Assembly: GCF_023283825.1 (NCBI RefSeq)
Contig: NZ_JAKILD010000017.1
Coordinates: forward strand, 52,317-116,316
Direction of reading: 5' to 3'
Origin: Shewanella olleyana
GTDB lineage: Bacteria; Pseudomonadota; Gammaproteobacteria; Enterobacterales; Shewanellaceae
Length of the DNA stretch: 64,000 nt
Shown in pieces: positions 34,611 through 46,508 of the stretch (positions within the stretch are counted from its first letter, which is position 1; each line of letters starts with the position of its first letter). The notes below the pieces were generated by a model, which did not search any database, had not been told where the DNA came from, and saw only the letters and a list, made by a program, of their open reading frames with translations. Made by a program: the position numbers and the translations under genes.

Positions 34611-36515
34611 CTAACGAGAACGCAATACTGGATATTTCATATATTGCTCATCGAAGTACGGACTTCTTTCATAAAACCAACGTAATCTTGCTTTAGGATC
34701 ATTAGCAAAGGCTTCGTCTTCTAGTGCCAGTTTAAATTCTTTAGCTAATGACTCATCCTCTTTGAGCATTTGGGCTGCCAATGGTTCTACCGCATAATCT
34801 TCAATGTATTCAGTACGGGTGAAAATGCTATTAAAAAAGCCCCATTGGAAAAATGAGTCTGCAGACTGAGGCTCGAGTAACAAAATGGCTAAATCACCTA
34901 ATGGCTGATTTGTGGCAATCTGTACGGTACCAATCGGTAACGTCGTTTCGATATTCACCTTGTTGCTGGTGGCCTGAACTCTTTGCCTACCTTCATAATC
35001 CTTATGATTAAATTGCGGCTCTGAAAATTGGTACTGGCTGACTTTTACCGTTTTAGCTTCTGTCAGTTGTGTCATTCTCACACCATGAATCGAAAGGCGG
35101 TCAAGCACTTGTTGCCACTGAGCTGCCACATAATAAAACTTGGGGCGTTGGGTAATGATATTGGGTTCAGTATTTCCCATCACGGGTAAGTTTGGATATA
35201 GCTTAGGTTGACCATTCCAGCGCACCACATCATTGCCACTGATTTCACTGGTCTCAAGGGTATAATCAATGCCCTTAAAATCCCATCCAGCTTGATCAAC
35301 TGTGTTCCACGTTAATGGGACTTGCTGCTGACGTCGGTATTTATCTTCATAAATGGCGGCTTTTAACTTAGTGCCGTGTGTCGCGACTGTTTTTAAGGTT
35401 TGCTCAAGCATGACGTATGTGCCGAGAACACGCTGCTTAAAAGGTTTTAAACTGTGGTTTTCAATGAGAATGGTCGGCAAATGGCGTGCATCGCCATAAC
35501 CGTTTGAAAATCGCGGGCTTGGATTCCAGTAGGATAATCCTTTTGTAAGGTCGGTGTTATCTAGAGCGAACACAAGTGGCCCAGGAACGTGACCATTATC
35601 AGTGAGTGCTGATTCAACTTCTGGACGGTAGTACTTTTCTAACCAATCAAAACTTGCCGGGCTGTAACCTTGTTTAACGTTATAACCAAAGGTGACATCG
35701 TATTGGTAATCAATGCCGTCAGTGACATGAACGTCAATATATAAGTCAGGTTGCCACACATTGATGGCGCGGATCATATGTTGTAATTCTAGAGTATCTA
35801 GTTTGGCGTAATCACGGTTTAAATTTAAGTTTCTAGCGTTAGTGCGCCAACCCATATCCACAGGTCCACGTTGATTTACGCGGTTAAACTCAGAGCTGCG
35901 CTCATGGCCGTCGACACTTAAAATAGGTACAAATAATAGGTTTACCTTATCGAGCAATGCCTGTTTATCACCTTGGGTAATATCTCTCAATAACATCATC
36001 CCAGCATCTTTTCCGTCAATTTCACCAGAATGAATACCCGCTTGAACTAACACGGTTGGTTTGTTGCTTTCAGATAGCTCCGCGGGGGTTGTCGCGCCAG
36101 ATTCAGATGCGATTACCATCCAAATATCACGCCCTTGAGGGCTTTTCCCCAAAGATGTTTGCGCTAATAAGGCGCTGTTATCGACTAAGTTTGTTAACCA
36201 TTGATGAGTGTCATCATAATTAGGGCTTTGGGTTAATGCTTGCTGCTCGAATGGTGTCGCCCATGGGGAATCGGCAGGTTTTATCAATGTTTCGCTAGCG
36301 CCTTGCCAAGTTAATATAGGCGGGAGGATTTTATCATTGATAAATACAGGTTCGGCATAGGTTGAATCGGAATAGGTTGACTGGTTATGGTTTGATTCGA
36401 CATTTTGGGGCACGGCAATGCTTGAATCTATTGCTTGCTGCTCTTCAGTTGCCGCCACGCTGGCAAACGAAAACATGGAATTAATAATCAAACTTGCGAG
36501 AAAAGCGCGCCGCAT
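34611..36515 (-). CDS. Secreted M14-family metallocarboxypeptidase
   Basis: 634 residues with a signal peptide (LASLIINSMFSFASVAA). The zinc site HSGEIDGKDAG supplies His and Glu and DVHVTDG the second His. IENHSLKPFKQRV holds the region of the catalytic Glu. NRDYAKLD and NLNRD are also M14-like. The long C-terminal half, about 240 residues, is probably a beta-rich accessory part. It is expected in the periplasm or medium. It might be a substrate of the type II secretion system nearby, but this is untested. A pckA terminator separates it from the gene upstream. Confidence 0.82.
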   Translation of the reverse strand: MRRAFLASLIINSMFSFASVAATEEQQAIDSSIAVPQNVESNHNQSTYSDSTYAEPVFINDKILPPILTWQGASETLIKPADSPWATPFEQQALTQSPNYDDTHQWLTNLVDNSALLAQTSLGKSPQGRDIWMVIASESGATTPAELSESNKPTVLVQAGIHSGEIDGKDAGMMLLRDITQGDKQALLDKVNLLFVPILSVDGHERSSEFNRVNQRGPVDMGWRTNARNLNLNRDYAKLDTLELQHMIRAINVWQPDLYIDVHVTDGIDYQYDVTFGYNVKQGYSPASFDWLEKYYRPEVESALTDNGHVPGPLVFALDNTDLTKGLSYWNPSPRFSNGYGDARHLPTILIENHSLKPFKQRVLGTYVMLEQTLKTVATHGTKLKAAIYEDKYRRQQQVPLTWNTVDQAGWDFKGIDYTLETSEISGNDVVRWNGQPKLYPNLPVMGNTEPNIITQRPKFYYVAAQWQQVLDRLSIHGVRMTQLTEAKTVKVSQYQFSEPQFNHKDYEGRQRVQATSNKVNIETTLPIGTVQIATNQPLGDLAILLLEPQSADSFFQWGFFNSIFTRTEYIEDYAVEPLAAQMLKEDESLAKEFKLALEDEAFANDPKARLRWFYERSPYFDEQYMKYPVLRSR

Positions 36516-36631
36516 AGATATCCCTATGATATGAGCAAAAGTGTTGTTTTATCATAAATTAAATCGAGTATGAGACAAGAGGAAAAAGCGAGGTTATTGA
36601 GTTTAAAGCTGCCTAAAATGTAACAAATAAA

Positions 36632-36657
36632 AAAGCCTCAATATCATTTGAGGCTTT
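36632..36657 (-). terminator. Rho-independent terminator of pckA
   Basis: On the minus strand AAAGCCTCAA, six bases, TTGAGGCTTT, then a T-rich tail. It lies about 85 bases after the pckA stop. Confidence 0.85.
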
Positions 36658-36740
36658 GTATCAAAACAGCAATACTGTTGCGCTAATAGTTTTACGCTGG
36701 TAATGAGCGTTTTACTTAGGCATTAACTTAAGCATTTTTA

Positions 36741-38282
36741 TTAGCTATTTGGTCCAGCGGCTTTAATAGCATCAGACACTTGGTATTTAGCAAAGTTTGC
36801 TGTGAACTCTTCTGCCAGTTGCTGGGCATATTTAGCATACTCATTTTTGTCTGCCCAAGTGTTAACTGGGTTTAATAACTGAGTATCCACACCTGATACA
36901 GCAACAGGTACCGCTAAATTGAGCTTGTCGATATGCTGGGTTTCAACATCCTTTAGCTCGCCACTTACAATTGCATCGACAATTGCACGAGTTGTAGGGA
37001 TATCAAAACGCTTACCAACGCCATGAGGGCCGCCTGTCCAACCTGTGTTAACTAGGTACACTCGGCTTCCGAACGATTCAATGCGTTTCATCAATAGCTC
37101 TGCGTAAACACCCGCTGGGCGAGGGAAGAAAGGAGCACCAAAGCAAGTTGAGAAGGTCGACTGAATTGCTGAAGTTGAGCCCATTTCAGTTGAGCCCACT
37201 TTTGCAGTGTAGCCTGACAAGAAGTGATAGGCCGCTTGCTCTTTCGTTAACACTGAAACTGGTGGTAATACACCTGATACATCACACGTTAAAAACACCA
37301 CTGAGTTTGGTTCTGCACCGCGGTTTTCTTCTTTGCGTTGAGCAATGTGCTCAAGCGGATAAGCTGCGCGGCTATTTTCTGTGAGTGTCGTATTGCTGTA
37401 ATCAGGCACTCGACTTTCATCTAGCATCACGTTTTCAAGCACAGTACCAAAACGAATAGCATCCCAGATAACAGGCTCATTTTTCTGGCTTAAGTCGATG
37501 CATTTTGCATAACAGCCGCCTTCAATATTAAATACGCCGCCTGGTGCCCAACCGTGTTCATCATCGCCAATCAAGAAACGCTTTGGATCTGCTGATAAGG
37601 TTGTTTTACCTGTGCCAGATAAGCCGAAGAATAAGGTGGTATCGCCATCATGTCCCACATTCGCAGAACAATGCATTGGTAATACGCCTTTGGCAGGCAA
37701 TAGGAAGTTTTGAACCGAGAACATTGATTTTTTCATTTCGCCAGCATATTTAAGTCCGGCAAGTAGGACTTTTTTAGCTTCGAAATTGATCATGACCACA
37801 GCATCTGAGTGAGTGCCGTCACGGGCTGGATCACAAACAAACTCAGGCGCATTCATGATTTGCCATACGTCTTTATCACCGCGGTTAAATTGTTCCGGTG
37901 TGATAAATAAGTTGCGGGCAAAAATTTGATGCCAAGCATATTCGGTAGTGACTCGAACAGGAAGATAATGCGCATCGTCAGCACCAACTTCAAGTTCAGA
38001 TACAAATATGTCTTTTTCAGAAAGATAAGCTTCAACTCGGCCCCACAGTGCATCAAAGGTATCTGCTGCAATACCTTTGTTGACTGAACCCCAATCTATT
38101 TCATCTTGAGTATTAATCTCTTGAACAATGAAACGATCATTGGGTGAGCGACCTGTGCGCTCGCCTGTTTTAGCTACTAGTGCGCCATTGGCGGTTAACT
38201 GCCCTTCATTACGTTGTAAAGCAAGTTCAATTAACTCAGCGCTAGTAAGGTTAAAGTGTACGCTGTTGGTTCCATCTGTCAT
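36741..38282 (-). CDS. pckA: Phosphoenolpyruvate carboxykinase (ATP)
   Basis: 513 residues. It has the kinase-1a P-loop [13 protein letters not shown], metal site [19 protein letters not shown], and the ATP-type motifs [13 protein letters not shown] and [14 protein letters not shown]. It converts oxaloacetate to phosphoenolpyruvate at the start of gluconeogenesis. The segment 38283-38535 upstream holds its promoter region and the hslO terminator. Confidence 0.97.
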   Translation of the reverse strand: MTDGTNSVHFNLTSAELIELALQRNEGQLTANGALVAKTGERTGRSPNDRFIVQEINTQDEIDWGSVNKGIAADTFDALWGRVEAYLSEKDIFVSELEVGADDAHYLPVRVTTEYAWHQIFARNLFITPEQFNRGDKDVWQIMNAPEFVCDPARDGTHSDAVVMINFEAKKVLLAGLKYAGEMKKSMFSVQNFLLPAKGVLPMHCSANVGHDGDTTLFFGLSGTGKTTLSADPKRFLIGDDEHGWAPGGVFNIEGGCYAKCIDLSQKNEPVIWDAIRFGTVLENVMLDESRVPDYSNTTLTENSRAAYPLEHIAQRKEENRGAEPNSVVFLTCDVSGVLPPVSVLTKEQAAYHFLSGYTAKVGSTEMGSTSAIQSTFSTCFGAPFFPRPAGVYAELLMKRIESFGSRVYLVNTGWTGGPHGVGKRFDIPTTRAIVDAIVSGELKDVETQHIDKLNLAVPVAVSGVDTQLLNPVNTWADKNEYAKYAQQLAEEFTANFAKYQVSDAIKAAGPNS

Positions 38283-38483
38283 CGGGTGCTTCTCCGTTTA
38301 AAATAGGTCGTTTATCGGTCTTTGCTGCCGATTCATATTTTGGATGACTTACGTTCTCGCTTGCTTATGCTAAAACTAATTTAGCAATGTCATTGTAACG
38401 TAATAAATAAGATAGGTAACTAACAGTTTGGTAACTTTTTTGTAAGTTGGGTGGGATGTTTAGTTTTAAGATAGATTTTTTAC

Positions 38484-38513
38484 ACAAAAAAAGCGCCTAA
38501 AGCGCTTTTTTGT
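38484..38513 (-). terminator. Rho-independent terminator of hslO
   Basis: A-run, AGCGC, short loop, GCGCT, T-run in a symmetric arrangement, about 25 bases after the hslO stop on the minus strand. Confidence 0.8.
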
Positions 38514-38535
38514 GAAAGTTATTATGTTATCTCGA

Positions 38536-39399
38536 TCAGTTGTTGCTGCTTCCAGCATCAAGGTTGCCAGCATAAATAGCGGCAATATCGATAGAGTCGA
38601 AGGTATACATTTTAGGACAGTATTCACATCCCATTTCAATTTTGCCTTCTTCCGTTAGAATTTCTTCAACTTCACTTTGCTCAATCGTTGCCAGAGCCTT
38701 AGCGCTACGCTCTCTTGAGCAAGTACATTTGAAGCTAACATCAACAGGGTCAAAAAGACGTACATCTTCTTGGTGGTAAAGGCGATGTAAAATATCTTCA
38801 GCTTCTAAGGTAAATAACTCTTCTTGCTTAATGGTTTCAGTTAGCGCCAATAAGTGATTGAAGTCTTCATTTTCTTCAGTTTGAGTTGGTAATACCTGTA
38901 ACAGCATTCCCGCGGCTTGTTTACCGTCAGCAAATAATGAAATATGTGTTGGTAATTGCTCAGACTGATTAAAGTACTCTTCTAAACATCCTGCTAAGTT
39001 TTCATGATCTAATGACACGATACCTTGGTATCGCTCACCTTCATCAGGAGTCAAAGTAATCACCATGACACCTTTGCCGAATAAATCAGTTAGTGATGCA
39101 TCATCAGCAAACTCACCATTCCAGCGGGCTACACCGCGGAGTGCTTGTAAGTTTGTGCCATTAATAACAGCAACAGAAACGGGTCCATCACCTTGTAATT
39201 GCACACTGATATCACCAGAAAACTTGATGGTTGCAGTTAATAGTGAAGTCGCAGCCATAAGCTGACCCATAATCAATTGCAGCGCCTTTGGGTATTCATG
39301 TGCTGAAAGAATTTCTTGATAACTTTTATCAAGTTGAACCATTTCACCACGGACATCGGCATTATCAAATAAGTAGCGATGTAAAATATCTTTGCTCAT
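38536..39399 (-). CDS. hslO: Redox-activated chaperone Hsp33
   Basis: 287 residues. The C-terminal zinc centre CTC (in [14 protein letters not shown]) and CEYC (in [11 protein letters not shown]) gives the CXC and CXXC pairs that release zinc and form disulfides under oxidative stress. The N-terminal fold carries [11 protein letters not shown]. It protects unfolding proteins. It follows hslR closely in the same direction. Confidence 0.96.
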   Translation of the reverse strand: MSKDILHRYLFDNADVRGEMVQLDKSYQEILSAHEYPKALQLIMGQLMAATSLLTATIKFSGDISVQLQGDGPVSVAVINGTNLQALRGVARWNGEFADDASLTDLFGKGVMVITLTPDEGERYQGIVSLDHENLAGCLEEYFNQSEQLPTHISLFADGKQAAGMLLQVLPTQTEENEDFNHLLALTETIKQEELFTLEAEDILHRLYHQEDVRLFDPVDVSFKCTCSRERSAKALATIEQSEVEEILTEEGKIEMGCEYCPKMYTFDSIDIAAIYAGNLDAGSSNN

Positions 39400-39431
39400 G
39401 TTTAATCTCGTTTGTTGTGCCGTAAATATCG

Positions 39432-39830
39432 TTATAGATCTTTAAAGCGAATGAGTTGGCGACGTTGTTTTTTATCCGGCTTATTTTCTGGGGCGGGATT
39501 ATTCAAAATATTCAAACGTCTGGCTTCGGCATTAAACGCTCTTTTGCTAATGCTTTCGGCTGTTTCTTCATATAGCGTTTGCGCTACAGCAGCTCCTTGT
39601 CGGTGTTCCGACAACTGAGCAATAATTATTTCCCTGTCATCATGGCCTTGGCGTAAACGGATCTTGGCACCAACCTCAGCTTGTTTGCTAGATTTAGCCC
39701 GTTGACCGTTATAGTGCACCTTTCCACCATTGATCATCTCTTTTGCTAGTGAGCGAGTTTTGTAAAAACGTGCCGCCCATAACCATTTATCAAGTCGAAC
39801 TGTCACTGTTTTAGATGGAGCTTGATTCAT
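39432..39830 (-). CDS. hslR: Ribosome-associated heat shock protein 15
   Basis: 132 residues with an S4 RNA-binding domain, [23 protein letters not shown] and GGKVHYNG, and a basic Lys/Arg C-terminus ([14 protein letters not shown]). Hsp15 rescues stalled 50S subunits with attached nascent chains. It is 32 bases upstream of hslO on the minus strand, probably as an operon. The intergenic segment to gspC (39831-40077) holds the divergent promoters. Confidence 0.93.
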   Translation of the reverse strand: MNQAPSKTVTVRLDKWLWAARFYKTRSLAKEMINGGKVHYNGQRAKSSKQAEVGAKIRLRQGHDDREIIIAQLSEHRQGAAVAQTLYEETAESISKRAFNAEARRLNILNNPAPENKPDKKQRRQLIRFKDL

Positions 39831-40077
39831 TTAACACCCCCAAAAGTGGTATGAGTTCACACCGTTGACATTTTTCATATATAAAATGGAGGAAAGAACC
39901 TAATATCGTGGCGTTTCTCACAGCCTTTTTAGGCGCGCAAATGTAGCATATTCGGTGCAATTTCGCCAATCCATATGCTACGGGCTTGTTGCGATAAGCT
40001 TGGTGAGTTAGCATGAAGCAGTATTTCCTAAATTAACAGAATTAGAACAGCGACCTGCTAGAGGGTCAAAGCCGAAT

Positions 40078-40998
40078 ATGGATGTATTAGATAAAATTAT
40101 AACTAAGGCTGCGGGAATTCCCCAAAAGCCGTTAAGCACAGCTGTATTCTGGTTAGGATTAGTGATTGTGCTATTACTGACAGCGCAGATTACTTGGAAG
40201 TTAATGCCAGTAAATTCCCAGGCAGTTGCATGGCAACCTTCGCCCACTTCGGTAGCAAGCGCTAAACGCGTTGAGATAAGTCGTGTCCAAAAATTGTCTT
40301 TATTTGGTGAGAAAGACGCCAATGCTGATAGTCGACCAAATAAACCTGCCCCTGTCGAACAGATTACCGATGCGCCTAAAACCAACCTTTCTATACTGCT
40401 GACTGGTGTTGTGGCTTCAACTTCTGACACGAATGGTCTGGCAGTCATTGAATCTAAAGGCAATCAAGAAACCTACGGTTTAGGTGACAAAATCAAAGGT
40501 ACTTCTGCGTCACTAAAAGAAGTCTATGCTGACCGAATTATTATTACTAATGCTGGGCGTTATGAGACCTTGATGTTGGATGGCTTAAGCTATACCACCC
40601 AAAGCCAAGCCAACCAGTCCCTGCAGCAAGCGAAAAAAGATCGACAAGTACAACGCGATGACCGCCGACTTGATGCTGAGGTTGCGCAGGAGATTAGTAA
40701 ATCTCGTGATGAACTCCTAGCCGACCCAAGCAAGTTAACAGATTACCTTGCCATATCTCCAGTTCGCGGCGCCGAAGGTGTCAGCGGCTACCGCCTCAAC
40801 CCAGGTAAAGATAGAACTTTATTTGCGGCTGCAGGATTTAAAGCAAATGATTTAGCCAAATCCATCAACGGCTATGATTTAACCGATATGGGACAATCAT
40901 TAGAAGTTATGGCGCAATTACCAGAATTAACAGAAATCGGCGTCATGGTTGAACGTGATGGACAGTTAGTAGAAATAATTTTTAGTTTGCCAGAATAG
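40078..40998 (+). CDS. gspC: Type II secretion protein GspC
   Basis: 306 residues. A short cytoplasmic N-terminus is followed by one membrane helix (VFWLGLVIVLLLTAQITW), a periplasmic HR domain with the LSLFG motif and DAPKTNLSILLTGVV, and a C-terminal PDZ domain with YRLNPGKDRTLF and NDLAKSINGYDL. It links the inner-membrane platform to the secretin. It is the first gene of a complete gspC-N set. Confidence 0.95.
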   Translation: MDVLDKIITKAAGIPQKPLSTAVFWLGLVIVLLLTAQITWKLMPVNSQAVAWQPSPTSVASAKRVEISRVQKLSLFGEKDANADSRPNKPAPVEQITDAPKTNLSILLTGVVASTSDTNGLAVIESKGNQETYGLGDKIKGTSASLKEVYADRIIITNAGRYETLMLDGLSYTTQSQANQSLQQAKKDRQVQRDDRRLDAEVAQEISKSRDELLADPSKLTDYLAISPVRGAEGVSGYRLNPGKDRTLFAAAGFKANDLAKSINGYDLTDMGQSLEVMAQLPELTEIGVMVERDGQLVEIIFSLPE

Positions 40999-41023
40999 TA
41001 CTGGCAGTAGAGGATTGAAAATA

Positions 41024-43201
41024 ATGAAGAGTTATGGAATTCGACGCAAGTTAGTAGCAGGGATGGTTGCTGGTATTGCAATGCTTGCTTCTCAAGCGGC
41101 TTGGTCGGAGCAATATGCTGCCAACTTTAAAGGCACAGACATTCAAGAATTCATTAATATTGTGGGTAAAAACCTCAATAAAACGATTATCGTGGATCCA
41201 ACTGTTCGCGGAAAAATCAACGTACGTAGTTACGATTTATTAGATGATGATCAGTATTACCAATTCTTCCTCAATGTACTGCAAGTGTACGGTTATGCCG
41301 TTGTTGAAATGGAAAATCGTGTCATTAAAGTGATTAAGGATAAAGATGCAAAAACTGCCGCTATCCGTGTTGCTGATGATGGTACTCCGGGCTTAGGCGA
41401 TGAAATGGTCACGCGCATTGTTGCCTTATATAACACTGAAGCTAAGCAACTTGCACCGCTATTACGTCAACTTAATGATAACGCTGGCGGTGGTAACGTT
41501 GTTAACTATGACCCATCAAACGTATTGATGATTTCTGGTCGTGCCGCCGTTGTAAACAAGTTAGTTGAAATCGTACGCCGTGTTGATAAACAAGGTGATA
41601 CAGAAGTGCAAGTCGTGTCTCTTGAATACGCTTCAGCAGGTGAAATTGTACGTATTGTTGACACTCTATATCGCTCAACAGCGAATCAAGCACAAATGCC
41701 AGGTCAAGCGCCAAAAGTGGTTGCTGATGAACGTACTAACTCAGTCGTTGTCAGTGGTGATGAAAAAAGCCGTCAACGTGTGGTTGAATTAGTAAGACGT
41801 TTAGATGCTGAACAAGCAACTACAGGTAACACTAAGGTTAGGTATTTACATTACGCCAATGCGGAAGACCTCGTTGAAGTGCTAACCGGCTTTGCTGAGC
41901 AATTACAATCAGATCAAGATACCGGTCAAAGTGGCAGCAAACGTCGTAAAGAGATTAATATTATGGCCCACCTTGATACTAATGCGTTAGTCATCAGTGC
42001 CGAGCCAGATCAAATGCGTACCATTGAAAGTGTGATTAATCAGCTGGATATTCGTCGTGCACAAGTATTGGTTGAAGCGATTATTGTAGAAGTGGCTGAA
42101 GGTGATGACGTAGGCTTTGGTATTCAGTGGGCTTCCGCATCAGGTGGCGGTACTCAGTTTAATAACTTAGGCCCAACTATTGGTGAGATTGGCGCGGGTG
42201 TATGGGAAGCACAAGAACAAGAAGCTTCACAAACATGTACCGGTTCTGGTGATAACCTGACCTGTACCGATAACCCAGCAGTTCAAGGTGACATTACCTT
42301 ACTCGCTCAAGCATTGGGTAAAGTTAATGGTATGGCATGGGGTATTGCAGCAGGTGATTTTGGCGCATTAGTACAAGCAGTATCTAGCGATACTAAATCA
42401 AACGTACTTGCAACTCCTTCTATCACTACCTTAGATAACCAAGAAGCGTCATTCATCGTTGGTGATGAAGTACCGATTCTAACCGGTAGTCAAAACTCAA
42501 GTAACGGTAACTCTAATCCATTCCAAACGGTAGAACGTAAAGAAGTGGGTGTGAAACTCAAAGTGGTTCCGCAAGTAAACGAAGGTACAGGGGTTAAACT
42601 TACCATTGAGCAAGAGACCTCTGGGATTAACGGTAAAACTGGCGTCGATGTTACCTTTGCGACTCGTCGTTTGACGACGACTGTCATGGCGGACTCAGGA
42701 CAAATTGTCGTGTTAGGTGGCTTGATTAGTGAAGAGACTCAAGAGTCTGTTCAAAAAGTCCCTTTCTTGGGCGATTTACCGATTATTGGTCACTTATTTA
42801 AATCTTCTTCAAGTGGTGTGAAAAAGAAAAATCTAATGGTGTTTATCAAGCCTACGATTATTCGTGACGGTATTACCATGGAAGGCATTGCTGGACGTAA
42901 ATATAACTACTTCCGCGCTCTGCAAATTGAGCAGCAAGAACGCGGTATTAATCTAATGCCAGGCAGTGATGTACCTGTGCTTGAAGAGTGGGATCAAGAG
43001 TCGTATCTACCTGATGAAGTGAACGAAGTACTCAATCGTTACAAAGAAGGTAAAAACTTAGAAACTAAAATGCGTGAAACGGATCCAGCACTGAAACACA
43101 TCAGTGAAAGTAAAGATAAAGACAAGCAATTAGCGGAAGGCGCTGCTGCAGCAGCAGAGGAAGCCGCTGCTGAAGAACAAGAAGATGATGCCAATGAGTG
43201 A
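41024..43201 (+). CDS. gspD: Type II secretion secretin GspD
   Basis: About 725 residues. A signal peptide ends near SQAAWSEQ. Periplasmic N0-N3 domains ([20 protein letters not shown], repeated VVSGDEK-type N domains) precede the secretin core with [16 protein letters not shown]. The C-terminal tail is Ala/Glu-rich ([17 protein letters not shown]), an unusual acidic extension. It forms the outer-membrane pore. ATG 41024 is chosen with AGAGGA ten bases upstream; TTG 41015 is too close. The stop overlaps gspE. Confidence 0.96.
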   Translation: MKSYGIRRKLVAGMVAGIAMLASQAAWSEQYAANFKGTDIQEFINIVGKNLNKTIIVDPTVRGKINVRSYDLLDDDQYYQFFLNVLQVYGYAVVEMENRVIKVIKDKDAKTAAIRVADDGTPGLGDEMVTRIVALYNTEAKQLAPLLRQLNDNAGGGNVVNYDPSNVLMISGRAAVVNKLVEIVRRVDKQGDTEVQVVSLEYASAGEIVRIVDTLYRSTANQAQMPGQAPKVVADERTNSVVVSGDEKSRQRVVELVRRLDAEQATTGNTKVRYLHYANAEDLVEVLTGFAEQLQSDQDTGQSGSKRRKEINIMAHLDTNALVISAEPDQMRTIESVINQLDIRRAQVLVEAIIVEVAEGDDVGFGIQWASASGGGTQFNNLGPTIGEIGAGVWEAQEQEASQTCTGSGDNLTCTDNPAVQGDITLLAQALGKVNGMAWGIAAGDFGALVQAVSSDTKSNVLATPSITTLDNQEASFIVGDEVPILTGSQNSSNGNSNPFQTVERKEVGVKLKVVPQVNEGTGVKLTIEQETSGINGKTGVDVTFATRRLTTTVMADSGQIVVLGGLISEETQESVQKVPFLGDLPIIGHLFKSSSSGVKKKNLMVFIKPTIIRDGITMEGIAGRKYNYFRALQIEQQERGINLMPGSDVPVLEEWDQESYLPDEVNEVLNRYKEGKNLETKMRETDPALKHISESKDKDKQLAEGAAAAAEEAAAEEQEDDANE

Positions 43202-44756
43202 AGCAGAAATGACTGAGCAATTGGCACAAGTGTCAACCGACTTAGGCTTGGAAGCAGAAGAACTCAATGATGAGGTTTTTCACTCTACCAGTCGTGAGCG
43301 TTTACCATTTGCTTTTTCTCATCGTTTTAATTTGGCATTAGCAAAAGAAACAGATGCGCTAAAGTTATATTACACCAGTGAAACTCCGTTAGAGGCGATG
43401 CTAGAAGTGCGTCGCTACGCTGGCGAAGAGCTAGTGCTGTGTAAACTGCCCGTTGAAGAGTTTGAAGCCAAGCTGACACAAACTTTCCAAGCTAACTCTT
43501 CTGAAGCTCAACAGCTGATGGAAGATATTGGCAATGAGATGGATTTATTTACGCTTGCTGAAGAACTGCCGCAAACTGAAGATTTATTAGAAGGCGATGA
43601 TGACGCGCCAATTATTAAATTAATTAATGCGTTATTGTCTGAGGCTATTAAAGAAGAAGCTTCAGATATCCACATTGAGACCTATGAGAAGCAATTAATC
43701 GTCCGCTTCCGTATTGATGGTGTACTAAAAGAAGTCCTAAAACCTAATCGTAAGCTGTCTTCATTACTCGTATCGCGTATTAAAGTGATGGCGCGTTTGG
43801 ACATTGCTGAGAAACGCGTACCACAAGATGGTCGTATCTCATTACGTATTGCTGGTCGTGCGGTTGATGTGCGTGTATCTACCATGCCGTCAAGCCATGG
43901 CGAACGTGTGGTACTGCGTTTATTAGATAAGAATACCGGTAATCTCGATTTAAAATTGTTGGGTATGACCTTATCGATTCGCGAACAGTTCGATGCGATT
44001 ATCCGTAAACCACACGGTATTATCTTGGTAACAGGCCCGACAGGTTCAGGTAAAAGTACCACCTTGTATGCTGGCCTAACTGAGATCAATTCAAAAGATA
44101 CCAACATTTTGACCGTAGAAGATCCTATTGAGTATGAACTCGAAGGTATCGGTCAAACTCAAGTGAACATGAAAGCCGATATGAGCTTTGCTCGTGGCTT
44201 ACGTGCCATCTTACGTCAAGATCCAGATGTGGTGATGATTGGTGAAATCCGTGATTTAGAAACGGCGCAAATTGCGGTTCAAGCCTCGTTAACGGGTCAC
44301 TTAGTGATTTCTACTCTGCATACCAATACAGCGTCGGGTGCAATTACCCGTTTGCAAGATATGGGTGTTGAACCTTTCCTCGTATCTTCAAGTTTACTTG
44401 GTGTACTTGCGCAGCGCCTTATTCGTACTCTTTGTAATGAATGTAAGATCCCACATGAACCTGATGAACGTGAACGCGAATTACTCGGCGTTACAGCCAA
44501 CGATACCCGAATGATTTACCGTGCCAATGGCTGCAAAGAATGTGGTAACAACGGTTACCGTGGCCGTACAGGTATTCATGAGCTATTGGTAGTTGACGAT
44601 AATGTCCGTGAATTAATTCATGGCGGCCGTGGCGAATTAGCCATTGAAAAATATGTGCGTCAGACTATCCCAAGTATTCGTCATGATGGCATGAGCAAAG
44701 TGCTTGATGGGGTTACCACTTTAGAAGAAGTACTGCGTGTGACTCGCGAGGAGTAA
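43194..44756 (+). CDS. gspE: Type II secretion ATPase GspE
   Basis: About 520 residues. Walker A is [14 protein letters not shown], the Asp box is [13 protein letters not shown], Walker B is [11 protein letters not shown], and the tetracysteine zinc site is CNECKIPHE and [11 protein letters not shown]. It powers pseudopilus assembly in the cytoplasm. ATG 43194 overlaps the gspD stop; ATGs at 43185 and 43188 are in frame too. Confidence 0.96.
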   Translation: MSEAEMTEQLAQVSTDLGLEAEELNDEVFHSTSRERLPFAFSHRFNLALAKETDALKLYYTSETPLEAMLEVRRYAGEELVLCKLPVEEFEAKLTQTFQANSSEAQQLMEDIGNEMDLFTLAEELPQTEDLLEGDDDAPIIKLINALLSEAIKEEASDIHIETYEKQLIVRFRIDGVLKEVLKPNRKLSSLLVSRIKVMARLDIAEKRVPQDGRISLRIAGRAVDVRVSTMPSSHGERVVLRLLDKNTGNLDLKLLGMTLSIREQFDAIIRKPHGIILVTGPTGSGKSTTLYAGLTEINSKDTNILTVEDPIEYELEGIGQTQVNMKADMSFARGLRAILRQDPDVVMIGEIRDLETAQIAVQASLTGHLVISTLHTNTASGAITRLQDMGVEPFLVSSSLLGVLAQRLIRTLCNECKIPHEPDERERELLGVTANDTRMIYRANGCKECGNNGYRGRTGIHELLVVDDNVRELIHGGRGELAIEKYVRQTIPSIRHDGMSKVLDGVTTLEEVLRVTREE

Positions 44757-44759
44757 TCA

Positions 44760-45983
44760 ATGGCAGCGTTTGAATATAAAGCCCTTGATAGCAATGGCAA
44801 GCAACAAAAAGGTGTCATCGAAGCTGATACAGCGCGCCACGCTCGTAGTCAGTTACGTGAACAACGCTTGATGCCACTTGAGCTGCAACCTGTTGCAGAA
44901 AAAGAAGCAAAAGCCAAAAGTAGCGGTTTAAAGTTATTCCAACGCGGTATTTCAGTGGCCGAACTGGCATTGATCACTCGTCAAATCGCAACGTTAGTTG
45001 CGGCTGGTTTACCGATTGAAGAATCCTTAAAGGCTGTGGGTCAACAATGTGAGAAAGATAGACTTGCCAGCTTAGTAATGGCTGTACGCTCTCGAGTTGT
45101 TGAAGGTTATAGTCTTGCTGATTCTCTTGCTGAATATCCTCACGTCTTTGATGATTTATATCGTGCAATGGTGGCATCAGGTGAAAAATCTGGCCATTTA
45201 GAAGTGGTATTGAATCGTCTTGCTGATTACACCGAGCGCCGTCAACAACTCAAATCAAAGCTGACTCAAGCGATGATTTATCCCATTGTGCTGACAGTTG
45301 TGGCGATTGGTGTTATTGCCGTGCTACTTGCTGCGGTCGTACCAAAAGTGGTTGGTCAGTTTGAGCATATGGGCCAAGAGCTACCAGGCACAACGCAGTT
45401 TTTGATCCTTGCATCTGACTTTGTTCAATCTTATGGATTGGTGGTGCTTGGATTGTTATTTGCTGCATTTGTATTGTTTAAACAGATGCTTAAAAAACCT
45501 AATTTTAGAATGTTATTTGATACTTGGCTGCTAAAGGCACCAGTTATCGGTAAGGTCAGCAAAGGGATTAACACAGCGCGATTTGCAAGAACCTTAAGTA
45601 TTTTATCGGCCAGTTCGGTGCCATTACTTGAAGGCATGCGCATTGCGAGTGAAGTATTGCTTAATGTGAAAGTCAGAGCTGCTGTTGATGATGCTACAGC
45701 ACGCGTACGTGAAGGTACCAGTTTAGGCGCGGCACTGACAAATACTAAACTTTTCCCACCAATGATGCTCTATATGATTGCATCGGGTGAAAAAAGTGGT
45801 CAGTTGGAGCAAATGCTAGAACGTGCTGCAGATAACCAAGATAGCGAATTTGAATCAAACGTGAATATTGCCCTTGGGGTGTTTGAACCAATGCTTGTCG
45901 TCAGTATGGCGTCAGTCGTGTTGTTCATCGTAATGGCAATTTTACAGCCTATTTTAGAATTAAATAACTTAATCAGCGGCTAA
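44760..45983 (+). CDS. gspF: Type II secretion platform protein GspF
   Basis: 407 residues with three membrane helices and two homologous cytoplasmic domains, each with a pattern such as SGEKSGHLEVVLNRLADY and SGEKSGQLEQMLERAADN. It forms the inner-membrane core with GspL and GspM. It starts three bases after gspE. Confidence 0.96.
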   Translation: MAAFEYKALDSNGKQQKGVIEADTARHARSQLREQRLMPLELQPVAEKEAKAKSSGLKLFQRGISVAELALITRQIATLVAAGLPIEESLKAVGQQCEKDRLASLVMAVRSRVVEGYSLADSLAEYPHVFDDLYRAMVASGEKSGHLEVVLNRLADYTERRQQLKSKLTQAMIYPIVLTVVAIGVIAVLLAAVVPKVVGQFEHMGQELPGTTQFLILASDFVQSYGLVVLGLLFAAFVLFKQMLKKPNFRMLFDTWLLKAPVIGKVSKGINTARFARTLSILSASSVPLLEGMRIASEVLLNVKVRAAVDDATARVREGTSLGAALTNTKLFPPMMLYMIASGEKSGQLEQMLERAADNQDSEFESNVNIALGVFEPMLVVSMASVVLFIVMAILQPILELNNLISG

Positions 45984-46048
45984 GCGCAGTAAGTTATTAA
46001 TCTTATTTTTGTCACGCATCATCGGGTGCGTATCGGAGGAAGTCGTCA

Positions 46049-46483
46049 ATGCAAATGAATCGTAAACAACGTGGTTTTACCCTATTAGAAGTCATGGTGG
46101 TTATCGTGATCTTAGGTATTTTAGCCTCAATGGTGGTACCAAACTTAATGGGTAACAAAGATAAAGCTGATTTACAAAAAGCGGTATCTGACATTGTTGC
46201 ATTAGAAAATGCACTTGATATGTACCGTCTTGATAACAGTGTTTATCCAACGACTGATCAAGGCTTAGATGCACTAGTTCAAAAGCCAACGTCTTCTCCT
46301 GAGCCACGTAACTATCGTCCAGATGGTTACCTTAAGCGTTTACCTCAGGATCCATGGCGTAATGATTACTTCTTACTCAGTCCTGGTGAGAATGGTCGTA
46401 TTGATATTTTCAGTGCAGGACCTGACGGTCAAGTTGGCACTGAAGATGATATCGGCAACTGGAACCTACAGAACTTCCAGTAA
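46049..46483 (+). CDS. gspG: Major pseudopilin GspG
   Basis: 144 residues. The prepilin site is RG-FTLLEVMVVIVILGILA, with the Glu at +5. The calcium-site loop GPDGQVGTEDDIGNW and the YPTTDQGL motif are typical of GspG. GGAGGA lies eight bases before ATG 46049. It is cleaved by a prepilin peptidase that is not encoded in this window. Confidence 0.97.
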   Translation: MQMNRKQRGFTLLEVMVVIVILGILASMVVPNLMGNKDKADLQKAVSDIVALENALDMYRLDNSVYPTTDQGLDALVQKPTSSPEPRNYRPDGYLKRLPQDPWRNDYFLLSPGENGRIDIFSAGPDGQVGTEDDIGNWNLQNFQ

Positions 46484-46508
46484 TGGAAGTTTGATTTGAT
46501 ATTGCATC